From: Terriglobales bacterium
GTDB taxonomy: Bacteria > Acidobacteriota > Terriglobia > Terriglobales > Acidobacteriaceae
NCBI GenBank assembly: GCA_025936825.1
Contig: JAICSO010000005.1
Span: 1-64,000 of the forward strand
DNA length: 64,000 nt
Direction of reading: 5' to 3'
The notes beneath the pieces were generated by a model. That model saw only the letters and a program-made list of their open reading frames with translations, ran no database searches and was not told the origin of the DNA. A program made the translations under genes and the position numbers. Of this stretch, positions 45,211-54,245 are shown piece by piece. Position 1 is the first letter of the stretch, and each line of letters starts with the position of its first letter.

Positions 45211-46821
45211 CTATTGGGCGATACCAGGAAGTGAGAGTTGTGAAGCCGCTCTGCGGCTACGCTTCTTCCAAGTCATTCTGTGGATGGGTGGTAGATCAAG
45301 GCGTTCTTCGCCTAGAATCTGCTTGACTGTAACGATCTGTATTTTTGGGAAGCTGCCGTGTGAGCAGTTAAAGAAGCCATACCTAGCTGCGTCCCGAACC
45401 ATTTGTTTTGAGTGAGGATGGATAACGACTAACACGCCCATTGGGGCGCGTTCACTTGATACTGCTCCGGCCAATTCCCGAATGAAAGGAGCTTTCAATT
45501 TGCCCCCTTTGACCGAGACGATAATAGGTCGTAGTGGGCCGTCAGAGCTATCGCGGAAGTAGAGCCTTCCATCAATTCCTTTGTCCCCAGAGAGTTGTTG
45601 ATTCACTTCTCCATGCAAAATCTGAATAACCCAGTCCTGAAACTGAAACGGCTGTTCTTTTGCGAATGCCTCGGCAGCAGTAATATCACGAGGCCGATAT
45701 ACCATTTCGTAATCCTTATCCAGTTTGAGTCCTAGCTTTGGAAAGCGCTCTTCTCTAATGACGCGCATTGCTTGGTACGTGAGATCAATTCCAATCCATT
45801 TGCGCGATTTATAAGAAGCTTCAATCGCTGTCCCGCAACCGCAAAATGGATCTAAAACAACCTCACCTTCATTGCTGCTGGCCGCAATAATCCGTTGCAG
45901 CAGTTGCACGGGCTTCTGCGTTGGATACCCTAAGCGCTCTTGGGCATGGGCTGATATTGGCGGAATGTCTGCCCATACGTCACCCGCTATAACGCCTTTC
46001 ATCTCATCCAAGAAATACTTTTCGCGTATCGCACCAGATTTGTTTGGTGGGAAATACAGACGGCCCTCAGCGTCTAAGCGCTCCATTACTTGACGTGACA
46101 CAGCCCAGCCATTCCGGTGAGGCTTGTAGCCCTTATAGTCATAAGTTAAATTGGGCCGTGGATTAGGGCTTCGCAGGCTCACGAGCTGATAACGTCGGCC
46201 TTCGGCGTCAACGTGGCGATAGTACTTGTTTATATATTCTTCGGAATATGGAAGATATACCGGATTGAAGGTGTAGCGATCAGAAACGGTGTAGAACAAC
46301 AAACAATCTTTAATGTTGGCATATTTCCGTTTAGAGTCCCCGTGAGCGTGGGTTCTTTTCCATGTGATCTCGTTGCGGAAATTAGTAGGGCCGAAAACCG
46401 CATCCATTAATAGCTTCAGATAATGGCTCGCCGTAGAGTCGCAATGCAGATAGATCGATCCTGTTGGTTTTAATACCCGTCTAAGCTCTACTAACCTTGG
46501 TGCCATCATCGACAAGTAGGCCAGCATGTCTGTGTCGGGGAACATGGTACGGAACTGAACCATGACCTGCTCTAATTTCCCAGCTTTCTCCACTACTGAG
46601 GAATAGTTGCGTTCGGCTTCTAGGTTCCACTCCCATGTATCCTCAAAAGCCAAAATTTGCGAAGTCGCTTTAGTGCCATTTTTTTCCCGGAAGAGCAGAT
46701 TGTAATTTTGGTCGCTCTTGAAGGGCGGGTCTAGGTAGACCAGATCAACACTAGCATCCGGAATGTATTCGCGCAGCACTTCTAGGTTGTCGCCGCAAAA
46801 GAGCTGGCCGTTGGCTGGCAT
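45211..46821 (-). CDS. DNA methyltransferase fused to a putative nuclease domain
   Basis: 536 residues from ATG 46821; the family-like opening MPANGQLFCGDNLEVLREY decides this over a start 46 codons upstream. Motif IV is VDLVYLDPPFKSDQNYNLLF near residue 30 and motif I is VVLDPFCGCGTAIEAS near residue 325, the order of beta-class N4-C/N6-A methyltransferases. After residue 400 a second domain holds DKGIDGRLYF and IIVSVKGGK, similar to PD-(D/E)xK/Mrr-like endonucleases, although the middle acid is Ser/Val here. It may methylate and cut from one polypeptide, or the second part may only bind DNA. Confidence 0.85.
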   Translation of the reverse strand: MPANGQLFCGDNLEVLREYIPDASVDLVYLDPPFKSDQNYNLLFREKNGTKATSQILAFEDTWEWNLEAERNYSSVVEKAGKLEQVMVQFRTMFPDTDMLAYLSMMAPRLVELRRVLKPTGSIYLHCDSTASHYLKLLMDAVFGPTNFRNEITWKRTHAHGDSKRKYANIKDCLLFYTVSDRYTFNPVYLPYSEEYINKYYRHVDAEGRRYQLVSLRSPNPRPNLTYDYKGYKPHRNGWAVSRQVMERLDAEGRLYFPPNKSGAIREKYFLDEMKGVIAGDVWADIPPISAHAQERLGYPTQKPVQLLQRIIAASSNEGEVVLDPFCGCGTAIEASYKSRKWIGIDLTYQAMRVIREERFPKLGLKLDKDYEMVYRPRDITAAEAFAKEQPFQFQDWVIQILHGEVNQQLSGDKGIDGRLYFRDSSDGPLRPIIVSVKGGKLKAPFIRELAGAVSSERAPMGVLVVIHPHSKQMVRDAARYGFFNCSHGSFPKIQIVTVKQILGEERLDLPPIHRMTWKKRSRRAASQLSLPGIAQ

Positions 46822-47063
46822 AAGTGAATCGGCCAGTATTATGAGCGAACTTGCACCGTTTTCAGTGCACTTCTTACTATCGTGTGCATATTCCGGTGAA
46901 ACAGCACAAGATGTTGTATACGAAGCGCTAGGTACACAAGTGGAGAAGCTAGCGCTCATCTCTCACCTTCTCTTGGTTTGTGAAGGTGATAATTCCGGAA
47001 ATAAACTTCTAAACCTTGGCACGATTTCCCGCGAAAAATGCTACGCTGAATCTAAGGATAGAA

Positions 47064-47092
47064 AAAAGGCGGGACTTCGGTCCCGCCTTTTC
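47064..47092 (-). terminator. Bidirectional terminator behind ubiD
   Basis: AAGGCGGGAC - TTCG - GTCCCGCCTT stem with a UUCG loop and T-runs on both sides (TTTT on plus, TTTTTT on minus). It begins two bases beyond the ubiD stop. Confidence 0.9.
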
Positions 47093-47093
47093 T

Positions 47094-48704
47094 TCATTCG
47101 ATCCCGAGTTCTTTGGCGAGTGCCTGCCACTTGCTGTCAACGAGGGCCTTGGTCGCGGAATCCATAACGATCTCGTCGGGCCAGGGTCTGGAAAACCCTT
47201 CCGTTGACCACTTGCGGGTGGCGTCAATTCCCATTTTGGAACCGAAGTTGGCCAGACGTGAGGCGTGGTCGAGGGAGTCCACCGGACCCAGCGTGAACTG
47301 AATGTCGCGCTCGGGATCGATGTTGTTCGTGACCCGCAGCGTTACGGCCCCGAGGTCCTGCACGTCAACATCTTCGTCAACGACAATGATGCACTTCGTG
47401 AACATGGCCTGTCCCAATGACCAAATCGCGTTCATCACTTTGCGCGCCTGACCCGGGTAAGACTTGCGGATGGAAACGATCATCAGGTTGTGGAACACGC
47501 CTTCGATGGGCAGGTTGACGTCCACGAGTTCGGGAATGGTGAGCCGCATCAGCGGAAGGAAAATGCGCTCGACCGCTTTGCCCATGTACGCGTCTTCCTG
47601 AGGAGGCTTGCCGACAATTGTGGTCGCATAAATCGGATCTTTCCGATGCGTGATGCACCTCAGGTGAAAAACAGGGTAGAGGTCTTCTAGCGAGTAGAAG
47701 CCGGTGTGATCGCCGAAAGGACCTTCGGTGCGAAGTTCGTCGAGGTTCACATAACCCTCTAGCACAATTTCTGAACCTGCAGGCACTTCGAGATCGACGG
47801 TCTCGCATTTCACCAGCTCAACTGGCTTCTGTCGCAGGAATCCGGCAATTAAATACTCCTCAACATCAGGAGGTGCAGGCACAATCGCTGAAAACGTGAG
47901 CGCCGGATCAGTTCCGATCGCCACTGCGACATCCATTCGCCCCTTCGGCAGTTCGCCTTCCGGAACCATTGAACCGCCCGAAGTGCGCGCCATAATGTCG
48001 ACTGCAGAAGAATGAATTTGAGGGTGCCCCACATCTCCCGTTTTTTGGGAGATGTGGGGAAGTTTCTCTCCCGCACCACGTCTCAACATTTCCCGATAGT
48101 GTTCTGCCGCGACTTTTTGCCGCTGCCAGTGCATGCCGGTCGTCTTCTCGTCGTAAACCTGCATGCGATACATACCGACATTGCGTTTACCGGTCTTTGG
48201 ATCTCGCGTCACCACGCACGGCAGCGTGATGAACTTGCCAGCATCCTTAGGCCAGCACTGCAGAACAGGGAAGTGGTTCAGGCTGAAATTGTCCTTGCGT
48301 ATGACCTCTTTGCACGGCCCGCTAGAAACGGTCTTAGGAAAAAACTTGCCCATCTCTGCCAGCATGGGAAGCATTTTGACTTTATCGAGAAATCCTTGCG
48401 GGGACTTAACGTCCATGAACTGGCGAATGCGGTCCGCCACTTCGTCGAGCGAATCGACGTCGAGCGCCATCTTCATTCGCCGCTCTGAGCCAAATTGATT
48501 GATGAGCACCGGAATGCTGCTGCCCTTCGGTTTTTCAAACAGTAGCGCTGGACCTCCGCCGACACCATTCTTGTCGCGGCTTTTTGACACGCGATCGGTA
48601 ATCTCGGCAATTTCGAGCACTGGATCGACTTCGGTCTTGATGCGTTTCAGTTCGCCGGCGCGCTCCAGCGCGGCAACCCATTCGCGAATGTCGTTATAGG
48701 CCAA
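47094..48704 (-). CDS. UbiD-family decarboxylase
   Basis: 536 residues from TTG, with GAGGA seven bases upstream. ELRTEGPFGDHTGFYS contains the E-x-x-x-x-G-D-H prFMN/metal region of UbiD enzymes; VGIPPRxxx-type segments are also recognisable. UbiD needs prenylated FMN made by a UbiX, which is not in the window. In bacteria using futalosine, a UbiD-like enzyme carries out a late decarboxylation of menaquinone synthesis, and mqnC lies at 57.9 kb. Other aromatic-acid decarboxylations remain possible. Confidence 0.88.
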   Translation of the reverse strand: MAYNDIREWVAALERAGELKRIKTEVDPVLEIAEITDRVSKSRDKNGVGGGPALLFEKPKGSSIPVLINQFGSERRMKMALDVDSLDEVADRIRQFMDVKSPQGFLDKVKMLPMLAEMGKFFPKTVSSGPCKEVIRKDNFSLNHFPVLQCWPKDAGKFITLPCVVTRDPKTGKRNVGMYRMQVYDEKTTGMHWQRQKVAAEHYREMLRRGAGEKLPHISQKTGDVGHPQIHSSAVDIMARTSGGSMVPEGELPKGRMDVAVAIGTDPALTFSAIVPAPPDVEEYLIAGFLRQKPVELVKCETVDLEVPAGSEIVLEGYVNLDELRTEGPFGDHTGFYSLEDLYPVFHLRCITHRKDPIYATTIVGKPPQEDAYMGKAVERIFLPLMRLTIPELVDVNLPIEGVFHNLMIVSIRKSYPGQARKVMNAIWSLGQAMFTKCIIVVDEDVDVQDLGAVTLRVTNNIDPERDIQFTLGPVDSLDHASRLANFGSKMGIDATRKWSTEGFSRPWPDEIVMDSATKALVDSKWQALAKELGIE

Positions 48705-49055
48705 AGGTGTCCTCAGGTTTCAGTCGCTAGTTCTCAGTTGCTTTGCAGCCGGCCTGCGTTCAGCGGGTTTCCTCTTCCGCTAACGGCCAAAAATTAGGAG
48801 CTGGGGAACTGAGAACAAATTTTGGAATCGCGATTATAACGTGCACCGCGCAGGTGTTGCGATCAAGTTCAAAGCGGACTGTTCTTGAGAACTTGCGTCA
48901 TTCCGAACGCCCGCGCTTTCACCAGCGGGCGGAGGGATCTCGCGCGTACTACGAAGTGTTTCTGTTAGGCCCCACGCCAGATCTCTCACTCGGCTGAACT
49001 GCGCCGAGTTTCGGGATGACGCACTTGGGAAGAGAGAAAAAGGAGAACAAATTCT
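48705..49055. other. Intergenic region with inverted repeats
   Basis: 351 bases, no gene. It contains an inverted 10-base pair GTTCTCAGTT (48730-48739) and AACTGAGAAC (48807-48816), and the larger element at 48894-49023. No clear promoter was seen. Confidence 0.6.
48894..49023. repeat. GTCATTCC-family palindromic element, copy 1
   Basis: TGCGTCATTCCGAA at 48894-48907 and TTCGGGATGACGCA at 49010-49023 pair with one mismatch. An inner hairpin CGCCCGC (48908-48914)/GCGGGCG (48925-48931) lies inside. Related to the copy at 57718-57810. Confidence 0.65.
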
Positions 49056-49577
49056 ATGTCCCTAATGCTGAGTGCGGCTGAGTACGTGTCGCTAAAAGCA
49101 CCCTTCGGCCTCGACCAAATCTGCGGCACCTTTGGCGACATCTTTACTTATCTGCGCCCTGACCAGACCCTGGATCCGCGATGGCAAGCCGAGCAGATGA
49201 TCACCATTTCACTACCTTTCCCGCTCGTCCTTTCCTGGGATCACTCTCGCCGGGTAAGTCATATGACCTGCCACAGGCTGATGCAGGCAATCTTTATTGA
49301 CTGCTTTCTACGGATTGCGGGCTCAGGCCTTTGGCAACCGATCACCAGCTTTGGGGGATGCTTCTCATTCCGGCCGCAGCGAACTGGGACAAAGCTCTCA
49401 ACTCACTCTTGGGGGATTTCGATCGATTTAAATCCTGAAACCAATGCCCAGGGAAGTGCTGGCAACATGCATCCTGAAATCGTCTCCATCTTCCGAAACG
49501 CCGGGTTCACCTGGGGCGGGGACTGGTTCGGCGCGAACTGCGATCCCATGCATTACCAGTTCTGCAGCGGATATTAA
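49056..49577 (+). CDS. M15-type peptidoglycan peptidase-like protein
   Basis: 173 residues, with AAGGAG about ten bases before the ATG. THSWGISIDLNPETNAQGS and FTWGGDW followed by CDPMHYQF give the zinc-binding His, Asp and His of the M15/VanY-like family (D-Ala-D-Ala or L-Ala-D-Glu endopeptidases). No signal peptide is present, so it is either exported by another route or acts as an endolysin-like cytosolic enzyme. Flanking phage genes are absent. Confidence 0.75.
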   Translation: MSLMLSAAEYVSLKAPFGLDQICGTFGDIFTYLRPDQTLDPRWQAEQMITISLPFPLVLSWDHSRRVSHMTCHRLMQAIFIDCFLRIAGSGLWQPITSFGGCFSFRPQRTGTKLSTHSWGISIDLNPETNAQGSAGNMHPEIVSIFRNAGFTWGGDWFGANCDPMHYQFCSGY

Positions 49578-49706
49578 CCGCAAAAAGGCTCAAGCGCCTT
49601 GGGCTGAGAGCGTATAGTCCCAAGAGGCTGAGGCCTAGATCCAAGCCTCGCGCCTAAACTCCTTTTCTCTTCGACCATCGGCGTGTAAATTGTTCAGCAT
49701 CTATAT

Positions 49707-50819
49707 TTGCGCGTGTCTGGCTCAAACGACAAATCGAACGCTGAAAGGGCTGAGCAATTTCGGGTCTTGGTCGATGCCGTCCAGGACTATGCCATCTTCA
49801 TGCTTGGTCCACAGGGCCACGTAACTAGTTGGAACAGCGGCGCCCAGCGCATCAAGGGGTATACAGCCGACGAAATTATCGGCAGCCACTTCTCGCGTTT
49901 TTACACAGAAGAGGATCGTCTCAACCACAAGCCGGATCGAATTCTGGATTTGGCGGCACAACTTGGCCGGATCGAGCAGGAAGGGTGGCGTGTTCGCAAA
50001 GATGGCTCGCGTTTCTGGGCAAACGTAACGCTCACAGCGATTCGGGACCATGAAGGCAAACTGCTTGGGTTCGGGAAAGTGACGCGTGATTTCAGTGAAC
50101 GCAGAAAGATGGAAGACCGCCTGCATGAATCCGAGCGTTCCTTGCGCGAATTGTCGCTGCATCTGCTTCGCAGCCAGGATGAAGAACGACGACGCATCGG
50201 CCGCGACTTGCACGACAGTTTAGGGCAATACCTGGCGGCTCTTAAGATGCATCTGGAATTGCTGGGCCGCGGACGGTCCGCTGAGCAGCACCTTGCGGAA
50301 GCTATTCGCTTGACCGACGAGTCCATTAAGGAAGTGCGGACCCTTTCGTATCTCTTGCATCCGCCGCTGCTGGAAGAAAGCGGTCTGGCATCCGCGGCGC
50401 AGTGGTACCTCGACGGCTTTTCTTCGCGGAGTCAAATCGATATCAAGTTCGAAAAAGCCCCGGACTTTCCGCGGTTGTCGCGCGATCTTGAACTGGCGAT
50501 GTTTCGCATCCTGCAAGAGGCGTTAACGAACGTTCATCGCCATTCTGGCAGCCGTACAGCGCGGGTTCGCCTTTTCACTGCCGACGACGCGGCGGTTCTT
50601 GAGATCAGCGACGACGGACGCGGCATCGCACCGGAAGTTCTCGATCAGGTGCGAAACGAACGTGCGCCGGGAATCGGTTTACGTGGAATGACGGAGCGTA
50701 TGCATCAACTTGGTGGCGAGTTGCAGGTTCAATCCGTAGGTCGAAACGGAACTACGGTGACCGCAATGGCTCCGTTAGGGCGCGGCGCAGTTTCGTCGCC
50801 TGAAGAGCGCTTTGCCTGA
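49707..50819 (+). CDS. PAS-domain sensor histidine kinase (HisKA_3/NarX type)
   Basis: 370 residues; the start (TTG 49707, or GTG 49713) is uncertain and lacks a ribosome site. A PAS domain lies at residues 15-130 (AIFMLGPQGHVTSWNSGAQR), then a coiled coil and the dimerisation box QDEERRRIGRDLHDSLGQYL, with phospho-His near residue 170. The ATPase domain includes EALTNVHRHSGSRTARVRL, ISDDGRGI and GIGLRGMTERMHQLGGEL. No membrane segment, so it senses a cytosolic signal. NarL-type regulators are its usual partners. Confidence 0.9.
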   Translation: MRVSGSNDKSNAERAEQFRVLVDAVQDYAIFMLGPQGHVTSWNSGAQRIKGYTADEIIGSHFSRFYTEEDRLNHKPDRILDLAAQLGRIEQEGWRVRKDGSRFWANVTLTAIRDHEGKLLGFGKVTRDFSERRKMEDRLHESERSLRELSLHLLRSQDEERRRIGRDLHDSLGQYLAALKMHLELLGRGRSAEQHLAEAIRLTDESIKEVRTLSYLLHPPLLEESGLASAAQWYLDGFSSRSQIDIKFEKAPDFPRLSRDLELAMFRILQEALTNVHRHSGSRTARVRLFTADDAAVLEISDDGRGIAPEVLDQVRNERAPGIGLRGMTERMHQLGGELQVQSVGRNGTTVTAMAPLGRGAVSSPEERFA

Positions 50820-50828
50820 CTTTTCGAC

Positions 50829-51104
50829 TCACGCCTGGGTCCGGGTTCTAAGAGTTTCTCCATCCACCAGTCGTTTCAACTCGATCTGGGCTGCGACTCT
50901 CGCCCGATCCAAATCTCGGTGCTGGCTCCAACTTATGATTTCAGTTGAACCTTCCCGCTGAATGATGCAGTGATATACCTCGGGATAGAGCCGCTTGTCG
51001 CGGCGGAAATCGGCATAGAAATGTCCGCTGCGAAGCCGCTCGTACTGAACGATGTGTGACGAGTTGGCGCGTAATTTTCCCAGACCGGCCGTCCAATAAT
51101 TCAT
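50829..51104 (-). CDS. Small protein coupled to response regulator
   Basis: 91 residues, starting within the last codon of the response-regulator gene (four-base overlap). HIVQYERLRSGHFYADFRRD and YHCIIQREGSTEIISW suggest a small beta-rich fold. Not recognised. It ends nine bases from the convergent kinase stop. Confidence 0.65.
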   Translation of the reverse strand: MNYWTAGLGKLRANSSHIVQYERLRSGHFYADFRRDKRLYPEVYHCIIQREGSTEIISWSQHRDLDRARVAAQIELKRLVDGETLRTRTQA

Positions 51105-51712
51105 TCCGCTGCTCGCTTGACCTGCTTCATCACCCCGGAGTCGAGAACATACTTAATTTCGCTGGCGCAGAACTCGCAAACTACCTGACGCTCGTGATCA
51201 CCACGTTCGGCGTCGACCGGTACCGGCAACGAGAAGGATCGCAGGCACCCCGGGCAGGTGAGCACGAAGTACGATTTCCCATTCAGCGGAATCCAGACCG
51301 GGGCATGCGGAGCTTTGACGACACTTGCGCGCAGCGGGGATCTCTCTAATAGTTCGCGAATTTTTTGCACCAGTACTTCGGGCGAGTGCTCCCCACCCTT
51401 CTGAAGGTACGCATCGGCGATCACTCCATTCGGCCAATCGGTTCCAAGGTATTCGCCACTCATTGCTACAACCGGGATGTGTGGGAAGCGTCGCCGAACA
51501 ATAGAAAGCAACTCAAATCCAGACATTCGCGGCATGTTCAGGTCGCAGATAATTACGTCCGGAAGCGCTTCCTTCATCATCGCCAGTGCTTCAAAGCCAT
51601 CATCCGCGCAGCGAACTGTGTAGCCCAGAGAGCTGAACAGTTGGTCGGCGATTTCGCAGAAAACGGCGTCGTCATCGACGATGAGCATTCGATATTCAAA
51701 CGTACGTGCCAT
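51101..51712 (-). CDS. Response regulator with C-terminal zinc ribbon
   Basis: 203 residues. Receiver domain at 1-125: MLIVDDDAVFCEIADQLF, PDVIICDLNMPRMSGFELL with the phosphoacceptor, and a Lys near LQKGG. No DNA-binding domain follows. Residues 150-195 carry CPGC and CEFC, a probable zinc site. A plain receiver with such a ribbon may control a protein partner rather than DNA. The PAS kinase is next door on the other strand. Confidence 0.82.
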   Translation of the reverse strand: MARTFEYRMLIVDDDAVFCEIADQLFSSLGYTVRCADDGFEALAMMKEALPDVIICDLNMPRMSGFELLSIVRRRFPHIPVVAMSGEYLGTDWPNGVIADAYLQKGGEHSPEVLVQKIRELLERSPLRASVVKAPHAPVWIPLNGKSYFVLTCPGCLRSFSLPVPVDAERGDHERQVVCEFCASEIKYVLDSGVMKQVKRAAE

Positions 51713-51940
51713 CTGTGTGGGTCCTCGAATAGCAGACGGAAAGTAGCGCTGCCAGAAAACACACTTTGACGCACGACGACTCAGGATCGTTGCAGACCGC
51801 AGACTGAAGTGGCTACTGTATTTTCAACAGATTGGATATTGTGTTCGATACCTTACATTCCCTAAGGAGGGGGATAAGGAACTGTAGAAGAAAGCGGGGT
51901 AGGAGGGAAATCTAGGACCGCACCGGCCGCCGAGGCAAGA

Positions 51941-52132
51941 TTAGCCCACTTTGTCGTGCACGTCTTCAGACAAATCGTTTTCCGGGCCTGGCGGGCTGTT
52001 TTTGAGCGCCTGCTCCGAGATCTTGGCGTATTTCTTCATTAAAGGATGGTCGTCGGAGTTCTCCAGTGGCAGAACCAGGCTAGGCTGCAAATCATCCTGG
52101 CGGGGTTGTTCATCTTTTTGCACAGCATTCAT
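51941..52132 (-). CDS. Small acidic hypothetical protein
   Basis: 63 residues from ATG 52132, which has GAAGGA about eight bases upstream; longer in-frame starts lack such a site. Polar, Pro/Asp/Gln-rich, with KKYAKISEQALKNSPPGPEN near the end. No domain. Confidence 0.5.
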   Translation of the reverse strand: MNAVQKDEQPRQDDLQPSLVLPLENSDDHPLMKKYAKISEQALKNSPPGPENDLSEDVHDKVG

Positions 52133-52245
52133 AGGAGCTTCCTTCATAACAAGCACCTTAGCTCTCATGGAGTGTTGGACGGAATACACCCCGTTCTGTA
52201 CCACCTAGGATATTTTTATGGATTATCTTGAGGCCAACACGAATA

Positions 52246-52272
52246 TAAAAGGCCGCCCGCAGGCGGCCCTTC
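52246..52272 (-). terminator. Terminator of the 75-residue gene
   Basis: On the minus strand, AAGGGCCGCC - TGCG - GGCGGCCTT is followed by TTATA. It lies about 20 bases beyond the stop of the gene at 52291. Confidence 0.75.
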
Positions 52273-52290
52273 CCTCAACAACCCTCGCGA

Positions 52291-52518
52291 TTACAGCGTC
52301 GATTCGATCTCAAATCCCCATGCCTCTAGCAAAGGCTCTGGAATGTACTTGGAATTCTTGTTGCGACGCGCCCACTCGCGCAGGCGGGTTGAACGCAGGT
52401 ACTGGTCAGGAGTCAGCTTGTATTCCTTGACCACCTGCTCGAATTCAGTGACTGTAGGGACAATCGGGCCAATTGGCTCCGGCTTACCCCAGTTTGGATT
52501 TCCGCGTCGTTTTGCCAT
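52291..52518 (-). CDS. Small basic hypothetical protein
   Basis: 75 residues; MAKRRGNPNWGKPEPIGPIV then a helical KEYKLTPDQYLRSTRLREWA stretch and a final GFEIESTL. Basic at the N-terminus, possibly nucleic-acid-binding. It has its own terminator. Family unknown. Confidence 0.6.
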   Translation of the reverse strand: MAKRRGNPNWGKPEPIGPIVPTVTEFEQVVKEYKLTPDQYLRSTRLREWARRNKNSKYIPEPLLEAWGFEIESTL

Positions 52519-52891
52519 GAAATATTTGCCTCGGTGCCTGGTTTATATAAATTTTAGATTCCGGCCGCCCAGCGAAGGATTCCGATCCTTGCGCCCTAAA
52601 CACAGAAAAACAGAGAGACTGCGGACCTACTTTGAGATGAACTGCTTGCCGGAATAAGGATTGTACGTCAGATGTATCCAAAGTCAATGACCAGACAGAA
52701 ACTAAACCGTAAGTTACTGACGTAGCTATGGTTGCGTTTCGCATGGCACAAAATCCAGCTCGGAAATACAACTTCGGGACGGAAGCCGAAATGGGACGCC
52801 AACCCTGGTTACTGCAGTAACCTTCGTTACCGTGTAAGCATTTGAGCTCAAAGGGATTACTGCTACAGTCCAGAAATACAGGGGTGCAGCA
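52519..52891. other. Gene-free region before the REC-PilZ gene
   Basis: 373 bases with no convincing gene. A 16-base perfect palindrome (52807-52822) is the only feature seen. Confidence 0.6.
52807..52822. promoter_or_regulatory. 16-base perfect palindrome, possible operator
   Basis: GGTTACTGCAGTAACC equals its own reverse complement. It lies 70 bases before the start of the REC-PilZ gene and is followed by another GTTAC at 52826. Confidence 0.6.
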
Positions 52892-54046
52892 GTGGAAGCA
52901 GGTCTTCAGTCACTTCTTCTTTGCGGGGACGATAAGGTCGTCCGGGTTCTTCGCCGGGTGCTCAGCGAAATGGAAATCGCCGTGGAGCATTGCTCGGATC
53001 CCGACAGCGCCACCCGTCTGCTCACCCGCCAGCGTTTTGAGGCAGTCATTGTCGATTGCACCATTCCCGAGATCGCCGGAAAAGTTCTGAGCGGCACCCG
53101 CAATGCGCCCGCGAATCGCCGCGCCATTACCGTGGCTATCCTCGAGGCGGCGACGCCAGGTGACAGCCAGGCGGCCTTGAAGCGTGCGTTTGCCATGGGA
53201 TCGCATTTTGTCCTGTTCAAGCCCATTTCTATTGAGCGCACTCGAGCCAGTTTTCGCGCTGTACGGGCGTTAATGAAACGCGAGCGCCGCCGTCACGCCC
53301 GTATTCCTATCGAGATTCCAGTCGAGTTGGAAATCCTCAACGAGTCACCCGTTCGTGCCAATACCCTGGACATTGGCGAAAACGGCATGGCTGTGAACAC
53401 GCGGGGACGCAGGCTGACACCGTCGTTCCACCTGAAGTTTTCCTTGCCCGGCAATGGAATTCACGTCGAGTGCCGCGGGGAAGTTGCGTGGGAAGGTGGA
53501 CAGGTCCTGGGGATTCGCTTCTGCGATGTTGCGCTTGAGACGAAGGATCAGCTCAAGCAATGGGTAGCGCGTCAATTGCTGGGCGCCGATGCCGAAGAAC
53601 TTCCAGTCAGCTGCAGGCTCACCGATCTGAGTCCTAGTGCCTGCTATCTCCAGACAGAATCGCCGTTTCCGGTGCGGACCCGTTTGCAGATGTCGATGAA
53701 GGTCGGAGAACTTGTCGTGGAAACGGAAGGCATCGTTCGCCTGATGCACCCGGCCGCGGGCATGGGCGTGGAATTTACCAAGAACACGTCGGTGCAAAAG
53801 GCGCGAGTCGAGGATTTCATCCGTACGCTCGTCAGTACCGCCGGAGCGGTTCCCGACATTGACGTCAAGCCGGACACCATCGACAACAGCAGTGATGCTT
53901 ATTCGTTCTGGCAGTTGCCGGATGAGCGTATCGACCCGCTGCTTTCCCTGTTCCGCACAAAAACTGACCTTCCCCCGGACATCTTCCAGATGGAACTGCA
54001 GAAGCAACGCGGCACACCTGCCGAAGCCGCGGCGGCAGTGGTCTAG
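52892..54046 (+). CDS. Receiver-PilZ-PilZ protein
   Basis: 384 residues from GTG. The first 125 residues are a receiver domain (LLLCGDDKVVRVLRRVLSEM, with VIVDCTIPEIAG holding the putative phospho-Asp and LFKPIS the Lys). Two PilZ-like domains follow: RRRHARIPIEIPVELEIL supplies the RxxxR, but its later motif reads LDIGENGMAV instead of DxSxxG; the second has DLSPSACYL. The first may therefore bind c-di-GMP weakly. The end is a helical, less conserved tail. Could tie phosphorylation to c-di-GMP control of pili or exopolysaccharide. Confidence 0.85.
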   Translation: MEAGLQSLLLCGDDKVVRVLRRVLSEMEIAVEHCSDPDSATRLLTRQRFEAVIVDCTIPEIAGKVLSGTRNAPANRRAITVAILEAATPGDSQAALKRAFAMGSHFVLFKPISIERTRASFRAVRALMKRERRRHARIPIEIPVELEILNESPVRANTLDIGENGMAVNTRGRRLTPSFHLKFSLPGNGIHVECRGEVAWEGGQVLGIRFCDVALETKDQLKQWVARQLLGADAEELPVSCRLTDLSPSACYLQTESPFPVRTRLQMSMKVGELVVETEGIVRLMHPAAGMGVEFTKNTSVQKARVEDFIRTLVSTAGAVPDIDVKPDTIDNSSDAYSFWQLPDERIDPLLSLFRTKTDLPPDIFQMELQKQRGTPAEAAAAVV

Positions 54047-54245
54047 CGAGTTGGTTGGCCACTCTGCGCGATTGGGTACCTAAATTCGCAGCTGGTTGAG
54101 GCTCTTTGACTTGTTATCCGGCAGGTCTCGATGTTTCAGATTGGAAGGGAAGAGGATTGACGAAAGCTCTTAGGTTCCATTACCTCCGTGACCTTACGTG
54201 CCACCGGCAATTCGTTAAGCTCTGAGGAGTACTAGAGGTATTTTC

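Noticed and set aside
48012-48488. Plus-strand open frame within ubiD
   Set aside because: Antisense to a well-recognised UbiD protein and not conserved in appearance.
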